From Lachnospiraceae bacterium (lineage in GTDB: Bacteria; Bacillota; Clostridia; Lachnospirales; Lachnospiraceae), in NCBI GenBank assembly GCA_029012365.1, contig JAQXLY010000016.1, positions 1-64,000 on the forward strand: 64,000 nt of DNA. Direction: 5' to 3'. The notes beneath the pieces are model-generated. The model was not told the DNA's origin. It saw only the letters and a program-made list of their open reading frames with translations, and searched no databases. The translations under genes were made by a program, and so were the position numbers. Each line of letters opens with the position of its first letter. Within the stretch, counting starts at the first letter, position 1. Shown here in pieces: positions 16,744 through 27,055 of the stretch.

Positions 16744-17544
16744 ATGTTTATTACAAGACTGTTAAGCGGAATAGTTCTGTTGGCAATAGTGATTTTTACC
16801 GGAATCTTAGGAGGTCCTGTCTTTTGGACACTGGTCACCGTGATTTCGTTACTTGGTATGTTTGAATTTCACCGGATGCTTAACCTGCAAAAAAGTCCTC
16901 TTTTCTATGCGGGTCAGATAATGTGTATCGGACTTGACGCTCTGTTGTTCTTTGGAAAAACGGAAATTGCCGATGCTGTAATCATTCTTGAATTGTTGGT
17001 TCTGATGGCGATTTATGTAATCACATATCCGATGTTTTCCGCAAAAGAGATTTTTGCTTCCTATACAGGCTTTGTGTATACGGCAGTATTACTTTCCTTC
17101 CTTTATCGTATCCGTGCGGAGGAGAACGGTATGTTATTGCTGTGGCTTGTCTTTATCGGAACATGGGGTTCCGATACCTGTGCATATTGCGCGGGACGTT
17201 TATTCGGAAAACACAAGGCTTTTCCGAAGCTGAGTCCGAAAAAAACCGTGGAGGGATGTATCGGCGGTGCATTTGGGACAGCACTGATTTCAGGTATATA
17301 TGCAGGGTGCATTAATCATTTTACAAAGGAAGCCACCGTATCGGTTTTTGTTTTTGCAATAATCGGAATTGTTGCATCCGTTATATCCCAAATCGGAGAT
17401 TTGGCGGCATCCGCTATGAAGCGTAATTACAAAATTAAGGATTACGGAACGCTTATTCCGGGGCATGGCGGGATATTGGATCGGTTTGACAGCATAATCT
17501 TTACAACGCCGCTTGTGTATTTTCTTGTACATTTTTTATTATAA
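16744..17544 (+). CDS. cdsA: Phosphatidate cytidylyltransferase
   Basis: 266 residues from the ATG at 16744 behind GGAGG (16735-16739); an in-frame ATG at 16726 lacks a site of its own. It is a polytopic membrane enzyme with about seven to eight hydrophobic helices. The C-terminal CDP-diglyceride synthase signature is intact in SAMKRNYKIKDYGTLIPGHG followed by GILDRFDS. It makes CDP-diacylglycerol from phosphatidate and CTP for phospholipid synthesis. Its place between uppS and dxr is the classic Gram-positive order. Confidence 0.95.
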   Translation: MFITRLLSGIVLLAIVIFTGILGGPVFWTLVTVISLLGMFEFHRMLNLQKSPLFYAGQIMCIGLDALLFFGKTEIADAVIILELLVLMAIYVITYPMFSAKEIFASYTGFVYTAVLLSFLYRIRAEENGMLLLWLVFIGTWGSDTCAYCAGRLFGKHKAFPKLSPKKTVEGCIGGAFGTALISGIYAGCINHFTKEATVSVFVFAIIGIVASVISQIGDLAASAMKRNYKIKDYGTLIPGHGGILDRFDSIIFTTPLVYFLVHFLL

Positions 17545-17595
17545 TAGGATTTTGACAGTATGGTTGTTGATGTCACTTGTGGCATAGGAGGCAGA

Positions 17596-18753
17596 ATGAA
17601 AAAAATTGCAGTGCTCGGTTCAACCGGTTCCATCGGCATGCAGACCTTGGAAATTGTGCGGAAACGGGCAGAAGAGTTTCAGATTACAGCGCTTTCTGCG
17701 GGAAGCAATATAGATGTTTTGGAGCAACAGGTGTGTGAGTTTCGTCCGAGGCTTGTAAGTCTTAAAAAAGAGGAGGACGCAAAGGAATTAGAAGCCAGAT
17801 TACGTTTTAAAGACATAGATTCTACAGAAGTAGTATATGGTATGGACGGGTTAGTTGCCTGTGCCTGTGAGACAGAAGCGGAAATGACGGTAAATGCGGT
17901 AGTAGGAATGGTAGGCATATTGCCTACGGTTGCCGCAATAAAGGCCGGAAAGGATATTGCGCTTGCAAATAAAGAAACCCTTGTAACCGCCGGACATATT
18001 ATTATGCCTTTGGTGGAAGAATATAATGTTAAGCTTCTTCCTGTAGATAGTGAGCATTCCGCTGTTTTTCAATGTTTGCAGGGCGCAGGAGAGCAGACTG
18101 TGGAAAAGCTTTTACTGACCGCCTCCGGCGGACCGTTCTTCGGGAAAAAGAGAGATGAGCTTGGTTCTATAACAGTAGAACAGGCATTACAGCATCCGAA
18201 CTGGTCAATGGGAAGGAAGATTACCATTGATTCTTCTACTTTGGTGAATAAAGGGTTAGAGGTAATGGAAGCAGGCTGGCTCTTTTCACTGCGACCGGAG
18301 CAGATTGAAGTGGTTGTTCAGCCAAAGAGTGTTATTCATTCCATGATTCAGTTTACGGATGGAGCGGTTTTAGCGCAGCTCGGCATACCGGATATGAAGC
18401 TTCCGATTCAATATGCACTGACCTATCCGAATCGTGTCAGTTTATCCGGAGAACGGCTGAATTTCTTTGACTTACAACGGCTTGAGTTTTATAAGCCGGA
18501 TACGGACACATTCCGGGCACTCGCATTAGCTTATGAGGCATTTCGCGAAGGAGGAAGTCTGCCGACGGTTTATAATGCCGCAAACGAAATGGCGGTTGAA
18601 ATGTTTTTGGAGCGTAAAATCAGCTATCTGCAGATTACGGAGCTTTTGGAACACGCAATGGATGCCCATAAAAAAATTAAAAACCCGACATTGGATGAGG
18701 TTCTTTCTACAGAGCTGGAAACGTATGAGTATATTAGGGAGCATTGGCGTTAG
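17596..18753 (+). CDS. dxr: 1-deoxy-D-xylulose 5-phosphate reductoisomerase
   Basis: 385 residues from the ATG at 17596 behind AGGAGG (17586-17591). The NADPH-binding loop is VLGSTGSIGMQTLEIV; ALANKETLV, LPVDSEHSAVFQCLQG (metal and substrate binding), LTASGGPF and HPNWSMGRKITIDSSTLVNK are all in place. It is the second step of the MEP isoprenoid pathway, converting DXP to MEP, and the target of fosmidomycin. The downstream ispG belongs to the same pathway. Confidence 0.97.
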   Translation: MKKIAVLGSTGSIGMQTLEIVRKRAEEFQITALSAGSNIDVLEQQVCEFRPRLVSLKKEEDAKELEARLRFKDIDSTEVVYGMDGLVACACETEAEMTVNAVVGMVGILPTVAAIKAGKDIALANKETLVTAGHIIMPLVEEYNVKLLPVDSEHSAVFQCLQGAGEQTVEKLLLTASGGPFFGKKRDELGSITVEQALQHPNWSMGRKITIDSSTLVNKGLEVMEAGWLFSLRPEQIEVVVQPKSVIHSMIQFTDGAVLAQLGIPDMKLPIQYALTYPNRVSLSGERLNFFDLQRLEFYKPDTDTFRALALAYEAFREGGSLPTVYNAANEMAVEMFLERKISYLQITELLEHAMDAHKKIKNPTLDEVLSTELETYEYIREHWR

Positions 18754-18773
18754 AAACGCAGAAAAGAGGAAGT

Positions 18774-20081
18774 ATGAAAATTGTTATTGCAATATTGATT
18801 TTTGGCTTGATTGTTTTAATACATGAGCTGGGACATTTTATTTTTGCCAGAATAAACGGTATTGAAGTGCTGGATTTTTCCATCGGCATGGGACCGCGCC
18901 TCTGCGGATTCCGGGCCTTCGGTACTCAGTTTTCTGTGCGTCTTCTGCCGATTGGCGGTGCCTGTATGATGCTTGGTGAAAACGAAGACCAGAATATGAA
19001 CAATGAACGTTCTTTCTATGCAAAAAATGTTTGGCAACGGATTTCGGTGTTGTTTGCGGGACCGGGGTTTAACTTTATTCTTGCATTTATTTTCTCTGTG
19101 ATTATTATCGGTATTGCGGGATATGACCCGGCACGGATTATAAAGGTAGCTGTAGACGGACCGGCGGCAGAGGCAGGACTGTCAGAGGGCGATGTGATTA
19201 CAAGGATTAACCATTCTTCTATTTCTGTAGGAAGGGAAGTACAGGGATATTTTGATTATCATACACTTTCAGAGGAGCCGGTAGATATTACGGTAAAGAG
19301 AAACGGGGAAAAGATAAAGGTTTCACTGGTGCCGGAACAGTACGACAGGTATCTGCTCGGATTTACGTATTCCGGAAACGAAGCCGGAACGGCAGAGATT
19401 ATTGAAGTATCCAAAGGGTATCCCATGGCTGCAGCAGGGATATCTGCCGGTGATGTGATTACTAAAATAAATGATACGGAAGTAAGAACAGGAGGAGAGC
19501 TATCTGCATATTTAGACCGAAATCCTCTGGATGGAAAAGCGGTTGAAATCACTTATAAAAGGGACGGTGTAGAACATACATTATCTGTGACCCCGCAATA
19601 CGAGACTACCGGATATTCCCTCGGTTTTGCATATAATCTTGCAAGAGAAGATGCAAATGCATGGGAAACAATTAAGTATTCGGTTTCGGAAGTAAAATAT
19701 TGGATTGTAGAGACAGCGAGAGGACTTGGGAAGCTTGTGACTGGCAGATTAAAGTCAAATGAAATCGGAAGTGCCGTTGCGATTGTCGATGCTATCGGAG
19801 AGACGTATGAGGCTTCGGTTGAATACGGTGTAAAAGATACCGTTTTAAATATGCTTTATATCACTGTTTTGCTGAGTGCAAATTTGGGCGTAATGAATCT
19901 GCTTCCGATTCCGGCACTTGACGGCGGAAAGCTATTGTTTTGTGCGATTGAAGTGATACGCGGAAAGCCGATTGACCGGGAGAAAGAGGGCATGGTACAC
20001 TTTATCGGCATGGTAGTTTTGATGATACTCATGGTATTTTTATTGTTTAATGATGTGAAAAATGTATTTTTCTCTAAATAA
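18774..20081 (+). CDS. rseP: RseP-type site-2 intramembrane metalloprotease
   Basis: 435 residues from the ATG at 18774 behind AGAGGAAG. The zinc motif HELGHF lies in the first membrane helix, and the third ligand region [15 protein letters not shown] lies near the C-terminus. Two PDZ domains can be seen in the middle (around [18 protein letters not shown] and [18 protein letters not shown]), whereas many Gram-positive members have one. Site-2 proteases cut membrane-bound anti-sigma factors and signal-peptide remnants. The gene lies between dxr and ispG, a widely conserved position. Confidence 0.94.
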   Translation: MKIVIAILIFGLIVLIHELGHFIFARINGIEVLDFSIGMGPRLCGFRAFGTQFSVRLLPIGGACMMLGENEDQNMNNERSFYAKNVWQRISVLFAGPGFNFILAFIFSVIIIGIAGYDPARIIKVAVDGPAAEAGLSEGDVITRINHSSISVGREVQGYFDYHTLSEEPVDITVKRNGEKIKVSLVPEQYDRYLLGFTYSGNEAGTAEIIEVSKGYPMAAAGISAGDVITKINDTEVRTGGELSAYLDRNPLDGKAVEITYKRDGVEHTLSVTPQYETTGYSLGFAYNLAREDANAWETIKYSVSEVKYWIVETARGLGKLVTGRLKSNEIGSAVAIVDAIGETYEASVEYGVKDTVLNMLYITVLLSANLGVMNLLPIPALDGGKLLFCAIEVIRGKPIDREKEGMVHFIGMVVLMILMVFLLFNDVKNVFFSK

Positions 20082-20094
20082 GTGTGGAGGATGT

Positions 20095-21156
20095 ATGATA
20101 AGTCGGATGCAAACGAAAAAAGTAAATATCGGAGCGGTTACAATCGGAGGCGGTGCACCGGTTGCCATACAGTCCATGACTAACACGAAGACGGAGGATG
20201 TTGCGGCTACGGTAGCCCAGATTAAGGAATTGACGGCAGCAGGCTGTGAGATTATAAGATGTGCGGTGCCGACTATGGAAGCGGCAAAAGCATTGTCCGA
20301 GATAAAAAAGCAAATTACGATTCCGCTTGTTGCGGATATTCATTTTGATTACCGGCTTGCGATTGCGGCTATTGAAAACGGTGCCGATAAAATCCGCATC
20401 AATCCGGGAAATATCGGGAGCATGGAGCGGGTACGTGCCGTGGCGGAGACAGCAAAGCAGTACGGCGTTCCGATTCGTGTAGGGGTCAACAGCGGCTCTT
20501 TGGAAAAGTCTTTGCTCGAAAAGTACGGCGGAGTAACCGCGGAAGGTCTTGTGGAAAGTGCTCTTGATAAGGTGGCAATGTTAGAACGGTTTGATTTTCA
20601 TGATATTGTCATCAGTATCAAGTCCTCCGATGTGCTGATGTGTGTAAAGGCACATGAGTTAATTGCGGAAAAGACGGACTATCCGCTTCATGTAGGTATT
20701 ACGGAGGCAGGTACGATTCGTTCCGGTAATATCAAGTCATCTATCGGTCTCGGTATGATTTTGTCTCAGGGCATCGGAGATACCGTCCGTGTATCACTTA
20801 CAGCGGCTCCTGTAGAAGAAATTGTAACGGCAAAGTTAATATTACGTACCTTAGGGCTTCGCAAGGGCGGTATTGAGGTGGTTTCCTGCCCGACCTGCGG
20901 CAGAACAAAGATTGATTTAATCGGACTTGCAGAGCAGGTGGAAACTATGGTGGCAGGCTATGATTTACCGATTAAGGTTGCCGTCATGGGCTGTGCGGTG
21001 AACGGACCGGGAGAAGCAAAGGAAGCAGATTTGGGAATTGCGGGAGGCAACGGCGAAGGTCTTGTGTTCCGTAAAGGGGAAATTGTCCGTAAAGTGCCGG
21101 AGGCAGAGCTTTTGTCGGCACTCAGGGAGGAGATAGAGGCGTATGAAGTTATTTGA
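20095..21156 (+). CDS. ispG: 4-hydroxy-3-methylbut-2-enyl diphosphate synthase
   Basis: 353 residues from the ATG at 20095 behind GGAGG (20086-20090). The N-terminal TIM barrel starts with [19 protein letters not shown] and holds [13 protein letters not shown] and [10 protein letters not shown]. The C-terminal iron-sulfur domain has the [4Fe-4S] cysteines in [12 protein letters not shown] and [18 protein letters not shown]. It makes HMBDP from MEcPP late in the MEP pathway. Its last codons overlap the start of polC by 14 bases, suggesting translational coupling. Confidence 0.97.
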   Translation: MISRMQTKKVNIGAVTIGGGAPVAIQSMTNTKTEDVAATVAQIKELTAAGCEIIRCAVPTMEAAKALSEIKKQITIPLVADIHFDYRLAIAAIENGADKIRINPGNIGSMERVRAVAETAKQYGVPIRVGVNSGSLEKSLLEKYGGVTAEGLVESALDKVAMLERFDFHDIVISIKSSDVLMCVKAHELIAEKTDYPLHVGITEAGTIRSGNIKSSIGLGMILSQGIGDTVRVSLTAAPVEEIVTAKLILRTLGLRKGGIEVVSCPTCGRTKIDLIGLAEQVETMVAGYDLPIKVAVMGCAVNGPGEAKEADLGIAGGNGEGLVFRKGEIVRKVPEAELLSALREEIEAYEVI

Positions 21157-24100
21157 GGTATTTGATTCGGTAAATGCGCCGGAAGAGTTACGACGGATGT
21201 TTGGGGAAACGGAAGTGTTAAAGCTTTGCGCTTCCCGCCATTCGGGAGAGGTAACGGTACATATCGAAAGTGAGCGTTTGCTTACTTATCATAAAATAAG
21301 ACAACTGGAAAAGGTATTAAATGACCAGTTTTTTAAGGAAATGGACAAGCATGCGGTAATCGCAGAGCATTACCGTTTGTCGGCACAGTATACACCGGCT
21401 TCCATCTGGGAGCATTATTATGAATCCATACAGGCGGAATTAGGAGAAAAGAGCCGCCTGTATTTGAATTTTATGCTTCAGGCAGAAGTGAATGTGACCG
21501 GTGAGGAATTACATATAAAGTCAGAAGATACGTTTATAAACAGACATATCGGAGAGGAAATAAAGAGCTGCATTGAGGAGCTCTTTTTGTCACGCTTTGA
21601 GGTGCCGCTCCGGGTAATAAATGAGTTTATAGAGAAAGAAAAAGAGGAGGAAATACCGGATAAGCCGGTCTATGAGTTTTTTTCTAAAGAAAAGCTTCAA
21701 AGCATGGGTGTTATGCCTGTAAAAGAGGAAAGCGCTGCAGCAGAGGACGAAGCACCGGAAGGAGACGGAGCAGTCGCGGAAGCCGGTAAGGACGGACAGG
21801 ACAAAACGGTGACAGGTGCTGCCGGTGGACAGGTAACAGGAGAAAACGCCGGGCAGTCCGGTGCTGTGGCAGCCGGAAATGCAGCAAAAGCCGGTTCCGA
21901 GATTTCCGGAAAGAAGTCTGACGACAAAGGCGGCAAGGCAGACTTTAAGAAATTTGAGCGAAACAGCGGCTACACGCCGAAGAAAAAGCTTCCGGAGGAT
22001 CCGGATATTTTTTACGGAAAGCCGTTTGACGGAGATTTGATACCGATTTCCGATATTGAGGACGGCTTCGGAGACTGTCTGATTCGCGGCAAGATTATTA
22101 AGTTCGAGGAACGTGAGCTTCGAAACGAGAAGCTTTTGTTTATGTTCCAGATTACCGATTTTACCAATTCCATCGGTGCAAAGATTTTTGTAAAAAAGGA
22201 GGAGGCAGATGAGCTGCGCGGTCATTTAAAGCCGGGAAAGTTTGTACTGTTAAAGGGACAGGCACTGTTTGATACCTATGAAAAAGAGGTATCCGTCGGT
22301 GTCATTTATGGCATAAAAAATGTAAAGGATTTTACGAAAAAGCGTATGGATACAGCAAAGCGGAAGCGGATTGAGCTGCATGCGCATACGAAGATGAGTG
22401 ATATGGATGCAGTGGTAGACCCAAGTGTGCTTGTAAAAACTGCTTTTGAATGGGGAATGCCGGGGGTTGCCATTACGGATCACGGTGTAGTACAGGCATT
22501 TCCGGAAGCCAACCATGCCATTAATCCGAAGGACTACAAGGATGATGAAGAAAAGATGCAGCGCGCCAAGGATTTTAAGATTATCTACGGTGTGGAAGCC
22601 TATCTGGTGGATGATATTCTGGAACCGGTAAGGGACAGTAAGGGGCAGTCCTTAGACAGCAGCTTCGTTGTATTTGATATCGAGACCACCGGATTCGGTG
22701 CGGAGCATGATAAAATTATTGAAATCGGTGCGGTAAAGGTGGAAAACGGCAAAATTACGGACCGGTATTCCACGTTTGTTAATCCGAAGGTTCCGATTCC
22801 GCCACGGATTGAGGAGCTTACCGGAATTAAGGACTCCATGGTAATGGATTCTCCTGAGATTACGGAAATTTTACCGCAGTTTCTGGAGTTCTGTACGGGA
22901 TGTACGTTAGTTGCCCATAATGCTTCCTTTGATACGGGCTTTATCCGTGCAAATGCGGAACGTCTGGGACTTAACTATGATTATACGGTGATTGATACGG
23001 TAGGGCTTGCAAGAGCACTTTTGCCGGGACTTGGCCGCTTTAAGCTGGATGTTGTAGCAAGAGAGCTTGGTGTTTCGCTGGAAAACCATCACCGTGCGGT
23101 AGATGATGCAAAGGCAACGGCAGACATTTTTGTAAAGTTCCTCGGAATGCTTTCGGAGAGGGAGGTAAAGTCGCTTGATGAAGTGAATGAGGTGTGTAAG
23201 CCGACACCGGAAATGATTAAGAAGATGCCGACCTATCATGCCATTATTCTTTGTCAGAACGAGACGGGACGCATTAATTTGTATCGTCTGGTTTCGCTTT
23301 CTCATATTGACTATTATGCAAGACGACCGCGTATTCCGAAAAGTGTTTTTTTAGAGAACAGAGAGGGGCTTCTCATCGGTTCCGCCTGTGAAGCTGGAGA
23401 GCTGTATCAGGCGATTTTGCGGGAGTCACCGCATAACGAAATCGAGCGGCTTTGTGAGTTTTATGATTATTACGAGATACAGCCTCTCGGCAATAACCGC
23501 TTTATGATTGCGGATGAAAAGCATGAGAATATTAAGTCGGATGAGGATTTGATTGCCATTAATAAAAAGATTATTGCTCTCGGTGAGCAGTACAATAAGC
23601 CGGTGGCAGCCACCTGTGACGTGCATTTCCTAAATCCGGAGGACGAGGTATACCGCCGCATCATTATGTCCTGTAAAGGCTTTGCGGATGCGGATAATCA
23701 GGCACCGTTGTATTTTCGTACCACAGAAGAGATGTTGGAGGAGTTTTCCTATCTCGGAAGGGAAAAAGCGGAAGAGGTAGTGCTAGATAATCCGGAAAAG
23801 ATTGCGTCAATGATAGAGCGGGTATGTCCTATTCATCCGGATAAATGTCCGCCGGTTATTGAAGATTCAGACAAAACGCTTCGAAAAATCTGCTATGACA
23901 AGGCACATTCCATGTACGGAAATCCTCTGCCGGAAATCGTTGAGAGCCGTCTGGAGCATGAGCTGACTTCCATTATCAAAAATGGGTTTGCCGTAATGTA
24001 TATCATTGCCCAGAAGCTGGTTTGGAAGTCCAATGAAGACGGGTATCTGGTAGGCTCCAGAGGCTCCGTCGGTTCCTCCTTTGTTGCGACTATGTCCGGT

Positions 24101-25759
24101 ATTACGGAGGTAAACCCGCTGCCGGCGCACTATTATTGTACCGGATGCTATTACTCAGACTTTGATTCCGAGGAGGTAAAGGATTGTCAGAAACGAGGGT
24201 TGTCCGGGTGCGACATGCCGGATCGTGTATGTCCGAAGTGCGGCAAGCCTTTGGTGAAGGACGGTCACGATATTCCGTTTGAAACCTTCCTTGGGTTCTA
24301 CGGGGATAAGGAGCCGGATATCGACCTGAATTTCTCCGGGGAATATCAGGCAAAGGCGCACGATTATACGGAGGTAATTTTCGGAAAAGGCCAGACCTTC
24401 CGTGCGGGAACCATTGCAACTCTGGCGGAAAAAACAGCCTACGGTTATGTATTAAAATATAACGAAGAACACGGAATAAAAATGCGGAAGGCAGAGATTG
24501 AACGAATTTCTTCGGGCTGTGTCGGCGTGCGCCGTTCTACAGGACAGCATCCGGGAGGTATTATCGTTCTTCCGATCGGGCATGAAATTTATAAGTTTAC
24601 TCCGGTACAACGCCCGGCAAACGATATGACTACAAAGACGATTACCACGCACTTTGATTACCATTCCATTGACCATAACCTGCTCAAGCTTGATATTCTG
24701 GGACACGATGATCCTACCATGATTCGCCGCCTGGAGGATTTAACGGGAATTGATGCAAAGACGATACCACTGGACGATAAAAAGGTAATTTCTTTATTTT
24801 CTTCTACAGAGGCTCTGGGTATTACCCCGGAGGATATCGGTGGCTGTGACCTCGGAAGTCTCGGACTTCCGGAGCTCGGAACCCCGTTTGTTATGCAGAT
24901 GTTGCGTGATACAAAGCCGCAGAGCTTTTCGGATATGATTCGTATTTCCGGACTGTCCCACGGTACGGATGTATGGTTAAATAATACCCAGCTTCTGATT
25001 CAGGAGGGAAAGTGTACTCTGTCAAATGCGATTTGTACGAGAGATGATATTATGGTGTTTCTGATTTATCAGGGAGTGGAAAACGGTCTTGCCTTCAAAA
25101 TCATGGAGAGTGTACGAAAGGGTAAGGGACTGACACCGGAAATGGAAGAGGCTATGATAGAGAAAGGCATCCCGGACTGGTACATCTGGTCGTGTAAGCA
25201 GATTAAGTACATGTTCCCGAAGGCGCACGCCTGTGCTTACGTTATGATGGCATTCCGTGTGGCACATTTTAAGATTTATTATCCGCTTGCCTATTATGCG
25301 GCATTTTTCGGCATCCGTGCCAAGGCATTCAGTTACGAAACCATGTGTCTCGGAAAAGAGGTATTGGAACGGAATATGAAGGAGATTAAGCGGAAAATGG
25401 AAACAAAATCCGCATCGCCGAAGGATGAGGATTCCTACGAAGATATGAAAATCGTGCAGGAGATGTACGCCAGAGGCTTTGACTTTTTACCGATTGACCT
25501 GTTTACCGCAAAAGCCCATGCCTTCCAGATTATTGACGGAAAGCTGATGCCGTCCTTTGACAGTATCGACGGCGTGGGAGAGAAGGCGGCGGAGCAGATT
25601 GAGGAAGCGGCAAAGGACGGTCCGTTCTTGTCCAAGGATGATTTCCGTACCCGTTGTAAAATCAGCCAGACGATTGTAGACCAGATGGCGGATTTGGGAC
25701 TGCTCGGTGATATTCCGGAGTCCAACCAGATGTCATTGATGGATTTATTTTCGATGTGA
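21143..25759 (+). CDS. polC: DNA polymerase III alpha subunit, PolC type
   Basis: 1,538 residues. Order of domains: N-terminal region (1 to about 190), an unusual Ala/Gly/Glu-rich low-complexity linker (about 205-270), an OB fold (about 300-400), a PHP domain beginning [14 protein letters not shown] (about 409), an inserted DEDD proofreading exonuclease beginning [16 protein letters not shown] (about 507) with [12 protein letters not shown], then polymerase and fingers. [12 protein letters not shown] (about 1057) supplies catalytic aspartates, and a cysteine-rich zinc-binding stretch (about 1003-1035) precedes it. PolC is the replicative polymerase of low-GC Gram-positives. The ATG at 21143 overlaps ispG. 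No clear terminator follows. Confidence 0.97.
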   Translation: MKLFEVFDSVNAPEELRRMFGETEVLKLCASRHSGEVTVHIESERLLTYHKIRQLEKVLNDQFFKEMDKHAVIAEHYRLSAQYTPASIWEHYYESIQAELGEKSRLYLNFMLQAEVNVTGEELHIKSEDTFINRHIGEEIKSCIEELFLSRFEVPLRVINEFIEKEKEEEIPDKPVYEFFSKEKLQSMGVMPVKEESAAAEDEAPEGDGAVAEAGKDGQDKTVTGAAGGQVTGENAGQSGAVAAGNAAKAGSEISGKKSDDKGGKADFKKFERNSGYTPKKKLPEDPDIFYGKPFDGDLIPISDIEDGFGDCLIRGKIIKFEERELRNEKLLFMFQITDFTNSIGAKIFVKKEEADELRGHLKPGKFVLLKGQALFDTYEKEVSVGVIYGIKNVKDFTKKRMDTAKRKRIELHAHTKMSDMDAVVDPSVLVKTAFEWGMPGVAITDHGVVQAFPEANHAINPKDYKDDEEKMQRAKDFKIIYGVEAYLVDDILEPVRDSKGQSLDSSFVVFDIETTGFGAEHDKIIEIGAVKVENGKITDRYSTFVNPKVPIPPRIEELTGIKDSMVMDSPEITEILPQFLEFCTGCTLVAHNASFDTGFIRANAERLGLNYDYTVIDTVGLARALLPGLGRFKLDVVARELGVSLENHHRAVDDAKATADIFVKFLGMLSEREVKSLDEVNEVCKPTPEMIKKMPTYHAIILCQNETGRINLYRLVSLSHIDYYARRPRIPKSVFLENREGLLIGSACEAGELYQAILRESPHNEIERLCEFYDYYEIQPLGNNRFMIADEKHENIKSDEDLIAINKKIIALGEQYNKPVAATCDVHFLNPEDEVYRRIIMSCKGFADADNQAPLYFRTTEEMLEEFSYLGREKAEEVVLDNPEKIASMIERVCPIHPDKCPPVIEDSDKTLRKICYDKAHSMYGNPLPEIVESRLEHELTSIIKNGFAVMYIIAQKLVWKSNEDGYLVGSRGSVGSSFVATMSGITEVNPLPAHYYCTGCYYSDFDSEEVKDCQKRGLSGCDMPDRVCPKCGKPLVKDGHDIPFETFLGFYGDKEPDIDLNFSGEYQAKAHDYTEVIFGKGQTFRAGTIATLAEKTAYGYVLKYNEEHGIKMRKAEIERISSGCVGVRRSTGQHPGGIIVLPIGHEIYKFTPVQRPANDMTTKTITTHFDYHSIDHNLLKLDILGHDDPTMIRRLEDLTGIDAKTIPLDDKKVISLFSSTEALGITPEDIGGCDLGSLGLPELGTPFVMQMLRDTKPQSFSDMIRISGLSHGTDVWLNNTQLLIQEGKCTLSNAICTRDDIMVFLIYQGVENGLAFKIMESVRKGKGLTPEMEEAMIEKGIPDWYIWSCKQIKYMFPKAHACAYVMMAFRVAHFKIYYPLAYYAAFFGIRAKAFSYETMCLGKEVLERNMKEIKRKMETKSASPKDEDSYEDMKIVQEMYARGFDFLPIDLFTAKAHAFQIIDGKLMPSFDSIDGVGEKAAEQIEEAAKDGPFLSKDDFRTRCKISQTIVDQMADLGLLGDIPESNQMSLMDLFSM

Positions 25760-25848
25760 CATCAGAATATGATTTAAAAGTTGTTACTATTGTAAATGTA
25801 TAAACAATTAAGCAAATAGTTGGACTTTAAATAAAAATGAAAAATAGC

Positions 25849-25877
25849 TTGCAATTTGATACTACCTGTTGTATAAT
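25849..25877 (+). promoter_or_regulatory. Sigma-A type promoter for the tRNA-Glu pair
   Basis: TTGCAA (25849-25854), 17 bases, TATAAT (25872-25877), ending 16 bases before the first tRNA. Confidence 0.85.
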
Positions 25878-25893
25878 CTGTTTTGCAAGTTAC

Positions 25894-25965
25894 GGCTCGT
25901 TGGTCAAGCGGTCAAGACGTCGCCCTCTCACGGCGAAAACAGCGGTTCGATTCCGCTACGAGCTG
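25894..25965 (+). tRNA. tRNA-Glu (anticodon CUC), copy 1
   Basis: 72 bases that fold as a cloverleaf. The acceptor GGCTCGT pairs with ACGAGCT (one G-U); the anticodon stem TCGCC/GGCGA encloses CTCTCAC, giving anticodon CUC (reads GAG); the T arm is AGCGG-TTCGATT-CCGCT. The discriminator base is G and CCA is not encoded. Confidence 0.95.
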
Positions 25966-25999
25966 CTCATCCTACGGATGACTGAATTTAATAGGCTAT

Positions 26000-26071
26000 G
26001 GCTCGTTGGTCAAGCGGTCAAGACGTCGCCCTCTCACGGCGAAAACAGCGGTTCGATTCCGCTACGAGCTG
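26000..26071 (+). tRNA. tRNA-Glu (anticodon CUC), copy 2
   Basis: Identical in all 72 bases to the copy at 25894-25965 and 34 bases downstream of it. Same anticodon CUC, no encoded CCA. The two are transcribed from one promoter and end at the terminator at 26101. Confidence 0.95.
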
Positions 26072-26100
26072 CTCTGTATTTAAGATACAGCCCAACCCCG

Positions 26101-26128
26101 AAAAAGCACTCAGAAATGAGTGCTTTTT
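26101..26128 (+). terminator. Terminator of the tRNA-Glu pair
   Basis: AAAAGCACTCA and TGAGTGCTTTT pair around a GAAA tetraloop and run into six Ts. The A-tract on the left makes it potentially bidirectional. Confidence 0.92.
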
Positions 26129-26129
26129 T

Positions 26130-26267
26130 GCGTGCTGGCAAAGTGAGCATAACCAGTGTCGTTGCAAGTTTACTTGCAAAAGATGCCGGTTATGCGAACG
26201 CGCCCACGACTGAGCGACCAGGGGTCGTGAAGTGCGTGGGTAAGCGCGAAAGCGCGTGCCAGCACGC
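26130..26267 (+). repeat. Foldable 138-base element: four-way junction (possible ncRNA or palindromic mobile repeat)
   Basis: An 11-base perfect closing stem joins 26130-26140 (GCGTGCTGGCA) to 26257-26267 (TGCCAGCACGC). Inside are three arms: GCATAACC (26147-26154) with GGTTATGC (26188-26195), enclosing a second hairpin TTGCAAG-TTTA-CTTGCAA; CCCACG (26203-26208) with CGTGGG (26235-26240), enclosing CGACC-AGG-GGTCG; and GCGC-GAAA-GCGC (26244-26255). So almost every segment is paired. It starts right after the tRNA terminator. I recognise no known RNA family. Alternatives are a MITE-like repeat with 11-base terminal inverted repeats (no target duplication seen) or a structured leader for the HD gene at 26405. 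Orientation is assumed from context. Confidence 0.6.
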
Positions 26268-26281
26268 AAAGGTAAGTTGCT

Positions 26282-26315
26282 CGGTTATGCGAACGCGCCC
26301 ACGACTGAGCGACCA
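26282..26315 (+). repeat. Partial second copy of the structured element
   Basis: 34 bases identical to 26187-26220, which is the right side of the first arm plus the left side of the second arm. Both the full element and this copy are followed by AAAGGTAA. It lacks its pairing partners, so it looks like a truncated duplicate or the remains of recombination between two units. Confidence 0.85.
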
Positions 26316-26341
26316 AAGGTAAAATGATGTTTTCTTTTCGC

Positions 26342-26370
26342 TTGAAAATAAGGAATAAGTGGAGTAAAAT
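26342..26370 (+). promoter_or_regulatory. Promoter for the HD-domain gene
   Basis: TTGAAA (26342-26347), 17-base spacer, TAAAAT (26365-26370), about 35 bases before the start codon at 26405. Confidence 0.65.
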
Positions 26371-26404
26371 TAATGTATAAATCACTTAGCTTTGGAGGTG
26401 TTTT

Positions 26405-26992
26405 ATGGATTCCCGTCTTGAAAAACAGTTGGCATTTGTTTTGGAAATAGATAAGGTAAAAAACATATTCCGGCAAACCCACCTATCGCAGCACGGAAGA
26501 AATGAAAATGATGCCGAGCATTCGTGGCATATGGCGCTTATGGCATATTTGCTGAAAGAGTATTCAAATGAAAAAATTGATATTGCAAAGGTTATGCTGA
26601 TGTGTTTAATTCACGATATTGTGGAAATCGACGCAGGTGATACCTATGCATATGACAGTATCGGTCTGGAAACACAAAAGGCCAGAGAGGACGCCGCAAA
26701 GGAGCGTATTTTTTCGATTTTACCTGAGGAGCAGAAGAACGAATTGATTGCACTGTTTGATGAGTTTGAGGAATGTGAAACCGCCGAGTCTAAATTTGCC
26801 CATGCGATGGATAACCTGCAGCCGCTTCTCCTTAATAACAGCAATAACGGAAGTGACTGGCAGGGACATAATGTAACGGTGGACCAGATTTATAAAAGAC
26901 ATAGTAAAACAAAATTGGGGTCCCGGAAACTGTTTGAGATTGCAGATAGTATCATTCAGGAGAATATAAAAAAGGGAAATCTGCATGAGTGA
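26405..26992 (+). CDS. HD-domain phosphohydrolase (YfbR/HDDC2-like)
   Basis: 195 residues, one HD domain. Metal ligands are visible in order: an early histidine (TRQ-THLSQHGRNEN region), the histidine in ENDAEHSWHMAL, the HD pair in CLIHDIVEIDAGD, and the later aspartate in FAHAMDNLQPLL. This arrangement matches small HD 5'-deoxynucleotidases such as YfbR and eukaryotic HDDC2, which hydrolyse nucleoside monophosphates. Ribosome site TTGGAGG, just upstream of the ATG. Confidence 0.82.
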   Translation: MDSRLEKQLAFVLEIDKVKNIFRQTHLSQHGRNENDAEHSWHMALMAYLLKEYSNEKIDIAKVMLMCLIHDIVEIDAGDTYAYDSIGLETQKAREDAAKERIFSILPEEQKNELIALFDEFEECETAESKFAHAMDNLQPLLLNNSNNGSDWQGHNVTVDQIYKRHSKTKLGSRKLFEIADSIIQENIKKGNLHE

Positions 26993-27055
26993 AGGAATAT
27001 TTTTTGTGTGGAAAATGAATGAAGGGGGATAATTGGATTGGAAAGGAGAACCGGA

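Noticed and set aside
25837-26322. A 161-codon open frame on the plus strand
   Set aside because: It runs straight through both tRNA-Glu genes, their terminator and the structured repeat, and has no ribosome site. It is not a gene.
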